Assembly (NCBI GenBank): GCA_036426205.1
Contig: CM071579.1
Coordinates: 15,686,136-15,750,135 of the forward strand
Length of the DNA: 64,000 bases
Direction: 5' to 3'
Source: Ascaphus truei
Lineage: Eukaryota > Chordata > Amphibia > Anura > Ascaphidae
Made by a program: the position numbers and the translations under genes
Part shown: in pieces, positions 62,786 through 64,000 of the stretch
Layout: each line of letters begins with the position of its first letter
Numbering within the stretch: position 1 is the stretch's first letter
The notes under the pieces: model-generated
Told to the model about the DNA's origin: nothing
Database searches by the model: none
What the model saw: only the letters and a program-made list of their open reading frames with translations

Positions 62786-63847
62786 ACACAGTATAGATAA
62801 ATCTAGATAGATAGATGTAGATAGTTCACACATAGGACATATAGTGCTCCTAAATTGTAACCCCTTAGGCACCGCATACATGTTACACATCCCATTGTAT
62901 TGTATTGTATGTCTTTATTTATATAGCCAACAGGAGCTTACTGGGGCTCTGTGTTTTGTTTATTTATATAGCGCCATAAATGTACATAGCGCTTCACAGT
63001 AGTAATACACGTGGTAATCAAATAAATAACAGATAATATAAACAGGTCTTGGGAATAAGTGCATCAGACATAAAAGTAACATTAAGGAAGAGGAGTCCCT
63101 GCTCCAAGGAGCTCACAGTCTAATTGGTAGGTAGGGAGAACGTACAGAGACAGTAGGAGGGAGTTCTGGTAAGTGCGTCTGCAGGGGGCTAAGCTTTATG
63201 TATCATGTGTCCAAGATTATCCAGTGCTATTCATATGCTTCTTTAAGCAAATGTGTCTTAAGGTGGGTCTTAAAGGTGGATAGAGAGAGTGCTAGTCGGG
63301 TATTGAGGGAAAGGGCATTCCAGAGGTGCAGGGCAGAAAGTGAGAAAGGTTTAAGGCGGGAGAGAGCTTTAGATACAAAGGGGGTAGAAAGAAGACATTC
63401 TGTTGACTATATCAAGACTTCCTCTTTTTCTCTGCAGTGGAGAAAATACAAAGGACACAGTATACCATTGATTGTGTAGGAACCTTGACATGACATGACA
63501 TAGTGGCAACTAAACATGTTTTGGCCAAAATGTAACTAAATGACCCATACTTATCAGAAAAAAAATAGAAATGAACTGAATAATTTGTCATATTGGATGG
63601 GCTTGGGGGCTTCTTTGTTTACTAGATTAAAATCTACTGAATACACAAAACCAGCTGGTAATATCAAAAACACACCTATAACATACCTAAGTACTCATTT
63701 CCATTGACAGTAGGATATATACAGCGATACGGACGTCAGAACATACAAGGAAACGTTTACCTTCCAGTTGGTCCATGGAAACACAATTCCCAATGTAAAT
63801 AATCCCAGCATTGGTCCTCCACACATCCCATGGATACTAAGGGCAGC
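50054..63847 (-). CDS. SLC5A12: SLC5A12 (SMCT2), C-terminal part, three exons visible
   Basis: Na+-coupled low-affinity lactate/monocarboxylate cotransporter of the SLC5 family (kidney and gut apical membrane in mammals). The exons run in minus-strand order 63847-63761, about 55367-55162 and 50215-50054. The tail-to-tail position after ANO3 is as in human 11p14 as recalled. The first and last exons are intact; the middle one carries indels. At least one coding exon between them (the conserved ADTWYS...SYLY segment and the next helix) was not found, so the gene is incompletely represented. SLC5A8 is the main alternative; synteny with MUC15-ANO3 and the tail sequence favour SLC5A12. Confidence 0.88.
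50443..50790. repeat. 28-bp minisatellite next to SLC5A12, degrading at one end
   Basis: Unit tcatgggtttggtgtgtgat then tagtgtgt. The first six units keep exact 28-bp spacing (50443 to about 50610), after which unit length becomes irregular. This marks the left edge of the poor-quality region. It lies in the SLC5A12 intron. Confidence 0.8.
50791..51300. repeat. G-rich low-complexity tract
   Basis: Nearly 500 bp of G-runs (ggggaaggg, gggggtgg). The minus strand of this would be C-rich. A G-quadruplex-capable composition, but the exact sequence is doubtful. Confidence 0.6.
51301..52249. other. SLC5A12 intron, no gene seen, doubtful sequence
   Basis: 51301-51480 continues T/G-rich repeats. 51540-52249 is mixed, with a small palindrome ttggtcgtggccactttggc / catgaccaaatgaccat at about 52058-52096. 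The missing SLC5A12 exon was looked for and not found. Confidence 0.35.
52250..53070. repeat. Degenerate 'gacccgaa' and 'taccctaaaa' tandem arrays
   Basis: 52300-52660 repeats variants of 'aaaacgggacccgaagcccc'. 52680-53070 repeats 'ctaccctaaaaa / accctaatccc', which recalls the telomeric CCCTAA motif but is never a clean run. All six frames are open in places because of low complexity. Confidence 0.6.
53265..53480. mobile_element. 'gagctgaa'-family related repeat
   Basis: Diverged copy with gttgggttcctattggcat and aggggtcccacatccc-type ends, comparable with 48284-48606. Confidence 0.35.
53861..54043. mobile_element. Family A hAT-type MITE, error-rich copy
   Basis: aggggttacatcagtcctca ... 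ggcccttggagtactggag. Order of blocks as in other copies, but with many single-base losses. Confidence 0.65.
54044..54799. other. SLC5A12 intron, no gene seen
   Basis: No coding exon could be recognised. A 61-codon ORF at 54536-54721 has no family match by eye. Confidence 0.35.
54800..54985 (-). mobile_element. CORE-SINE, degraded antisense copy
   Basis: Minus strand: agagtggctcagtgaagtaa head, ctccctgtgcctcaggcacc core, ttgtaagctcaatccgg tail. The B-box region is damaged. Confidence 0.6.
55162..55367 (-). CDS. SLC5A12: SLC5A12 exon with several single-base indels
   Basis: Minus strand after acceptor gatttttttttag at 55368. Reading across frames gives GALGG, TGIT, LSFW, GIGSF, then a proline pair and [11 protein letters not shown]. 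This lines up with the SLC5A12 segment that follows the previous exon's ...NWK. No single frame holds: at least three or four 1-nt gains or losses are needed. The 3' end (donor gtaact at 55156-55161) is tentative. Because the flanking exons are clean and surrounding repeats are also scrambled, I think these are assembly errors and not a dead gene. Confidence 0.65.
55616..56680. repeat. Pair of ~305-bp direct repeats 760 bp apart
   Basis: 55616-55920 and 56376-56680 share, in order: cccctctccccccgcct, aacgtacaaata, ctattatt, aatggggtaa, gtgctccttgtcaggagggg and gggctctcgag. Mismatches and indels are many. An LTR pair or a tandem duplication are both possible. Confidence 0.55.
56681..58259. other. 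GC-rich stretch with overlapping frames, no gene recognised
   Basis: 57.2-58.1 kb has open frames of 100-183 codons on both strands, all overlapping each other, arginine/proline/alanine-rich, with no domain I recognise. A frame-broken retroelement body is possible; error-laden GC-rich sequence is the simpler reading. Confidence 0.3.
58260..59415. repeat. CpG-rich ~29-bp minisatellite (cgtgtgcccatacacacgcg family)
   Basis: About 35-40 irregular units of cgtgtgcccatacacacgcg then cgcatttac. Interrupted by AT-rich unique sequence at 59115-59245, then four more ordered units. The unit is rich in alternating CACGCG and so could adopt Z-DNA. Long ORFs here (307 and 241 codons) are artefacts. Confidence 0.8.
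59416..60590. other. Mixed stretch in SLC5A12 intron, no gene recognised
   Basis: 59770-60005 has 'acccataccacacacatata' type low complexity. 60010-60540 is GC-rich with short overlapping frames only. Confidence 0.3.
60591..62160. repeat. Purine-rich 'gagagatgga' array passing into scrambled sequence
   Basis: Starts as gagagatggagagagagatg low complexity and becomes irregular, still full of gaga/ttttt words. The 206-codon minus frame has no recognisable domain. I regard this as corrupted repeat sequence. Confidence 0.5.
62168..62600. mobile_element. Compound palindrome of the 'ctttgctgtggagggtttt' family
   Basis: A perfect hairpin core gcttaagcttgctgcatggt / accatgcagcaagcttaagc (62258-62310) is flanked by aatggttccctatagg and its inverse. 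The right part repeats 41785-41876 and then 43675-43720. Confidence 0.75.
62601..62722. mobile_element. hAT-type MITE, family B, left-truncated
   Basis: tatacatttgcacgccccgg ... ttttgtgatttgtcgaccac then tg. The right end is intact, CAGTGGTCGACAAATC inverted. (TG)n then (TA)n follow at 62720-62782. Confidence 0.75.
62915..63400 (-). mobile_element. L2-like LINE 3' end, second copy
   Basis: Same body as 28035-28500: ccttggagcagggactcc, agactgtgagctcc-type tail and gcgctatgtacatttatggc (minus strand). 5'-truncated. Confidence 0.65.
63761..63847 (-). CDS. SLC5A12: SLC5A12 exon: membrane helix (intact)
   Basis: 87 bp, phase 0 to 0, acceptor tgcttttcatag, donor TGGAAG|gtaaac. It encodes [20 protein letters not shown] followed by IVFPWTNWK, the GMxGGPxLGLFxLGxxFP motif of the SLC5A5/A6/A8/A12 branch of Na+/solute symporters. 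Earlier exons lie beyond the window end. Confidence 0.92.
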
Positions 63848-63904
63848 CTATGAAAAGCAGAAGATTGTTTAGTACAACAATATGGAAACACTGTTCCTGC
63901 ACTG

Positions 63905-64000
63905 AATGTGCAGCAGGGGAGTCTGGTTCAATTCCCGGTGTCGGCTCTTTGTGACCTTGGGCAAGTCACTTTATCTCCCTGTGCCTCAGGCACCAAAAAC
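63905..64000 (+). mobile_element. CORE-SINE, cut by the window end
   Basis: ctggttcaattcccggtgtc (B box) then gaccttgggcaagtcacttt and tccctgtgcctcaggcacca. The A-box region is altered (tgaatgtgcagcag), and the tail lies beyond the window. Confidence 0.8.

Overview
The window is vertebrate nuclear DNA, most likely from an amphibian (probably a frog). The exons are split by GT-AG introns and the host proteins are close to their tetrapod orthologues. The intervening DNA is packed with repeats of amphibian character: tRNA-headed CORE-SINEs with an L2-like tail, many palindromic hAT-type and other MITEs, Tigger-like elements and minisatellites. Species cannot be fixed from sequence alone.

Three genes can be rebuilt by eye. 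(1) MUC15, a small membrane mucin on the minus strand (positions 10136 down to 1826): three coding exons, phases matching, intact 386-residue frame. (2) ANO3 (TMEM16C) on the plus strand: the last 13 coding exons (29212-43346), phases matching throughout, 503 residues from the end of TM2 to the conserved C-terminus. (3) SLC5A12 on the minus strand, tail to tail with ANO3: an intact exon at 63761-63847, an exon with several single-base indels at about 55162-55367, and the intact last coding exon at 50054-50215. As recalled, this matches human 11p14, where MUC15 lies antisense inside an ANO3 intron and SLC5A12 follows ANO3; the paralogous ANO4-SLC5A8 pair has no mucin. No ANO3 exon was found upstream of 29212, so the intron holding MUC15 appears to be at least 29 kb long.

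Layout: 1-10.1 kb is MUC15 with repeats in its introns; 10.1-29.2 kb is ANO3 intron made mostly of repeats, including a long foldback element (11.35-12.69 kb), a 49-bp satellite (20.9-21.1 kb) and a DNA element carrying an L2-like LINE end (27.9-29.0 kb); 29.2-43.35 kb is ANO3; 43.35-50.05 kb is intergenic or 3' UTR; 50.05-63.85 kb is SLC5A12.

From about 50.6 to 62.1 kb the sequence looks corrupted. Tandem arrays lose their period, the SLC5A12 exon inside carries indels while both flanking exons are clean, and at least one SLC5A12 coding exon is not visible. I read this as poorly polished assembly rather than biology. No new gene system was found. The most interesting structural items are the foldback element carrying a copy of DNA from 4 kb away, a three-unit tandem repeat in the MUC15 ectodomain, and a Tigger-type MITE starting 16 bp after the SLC5A12 stop codon.
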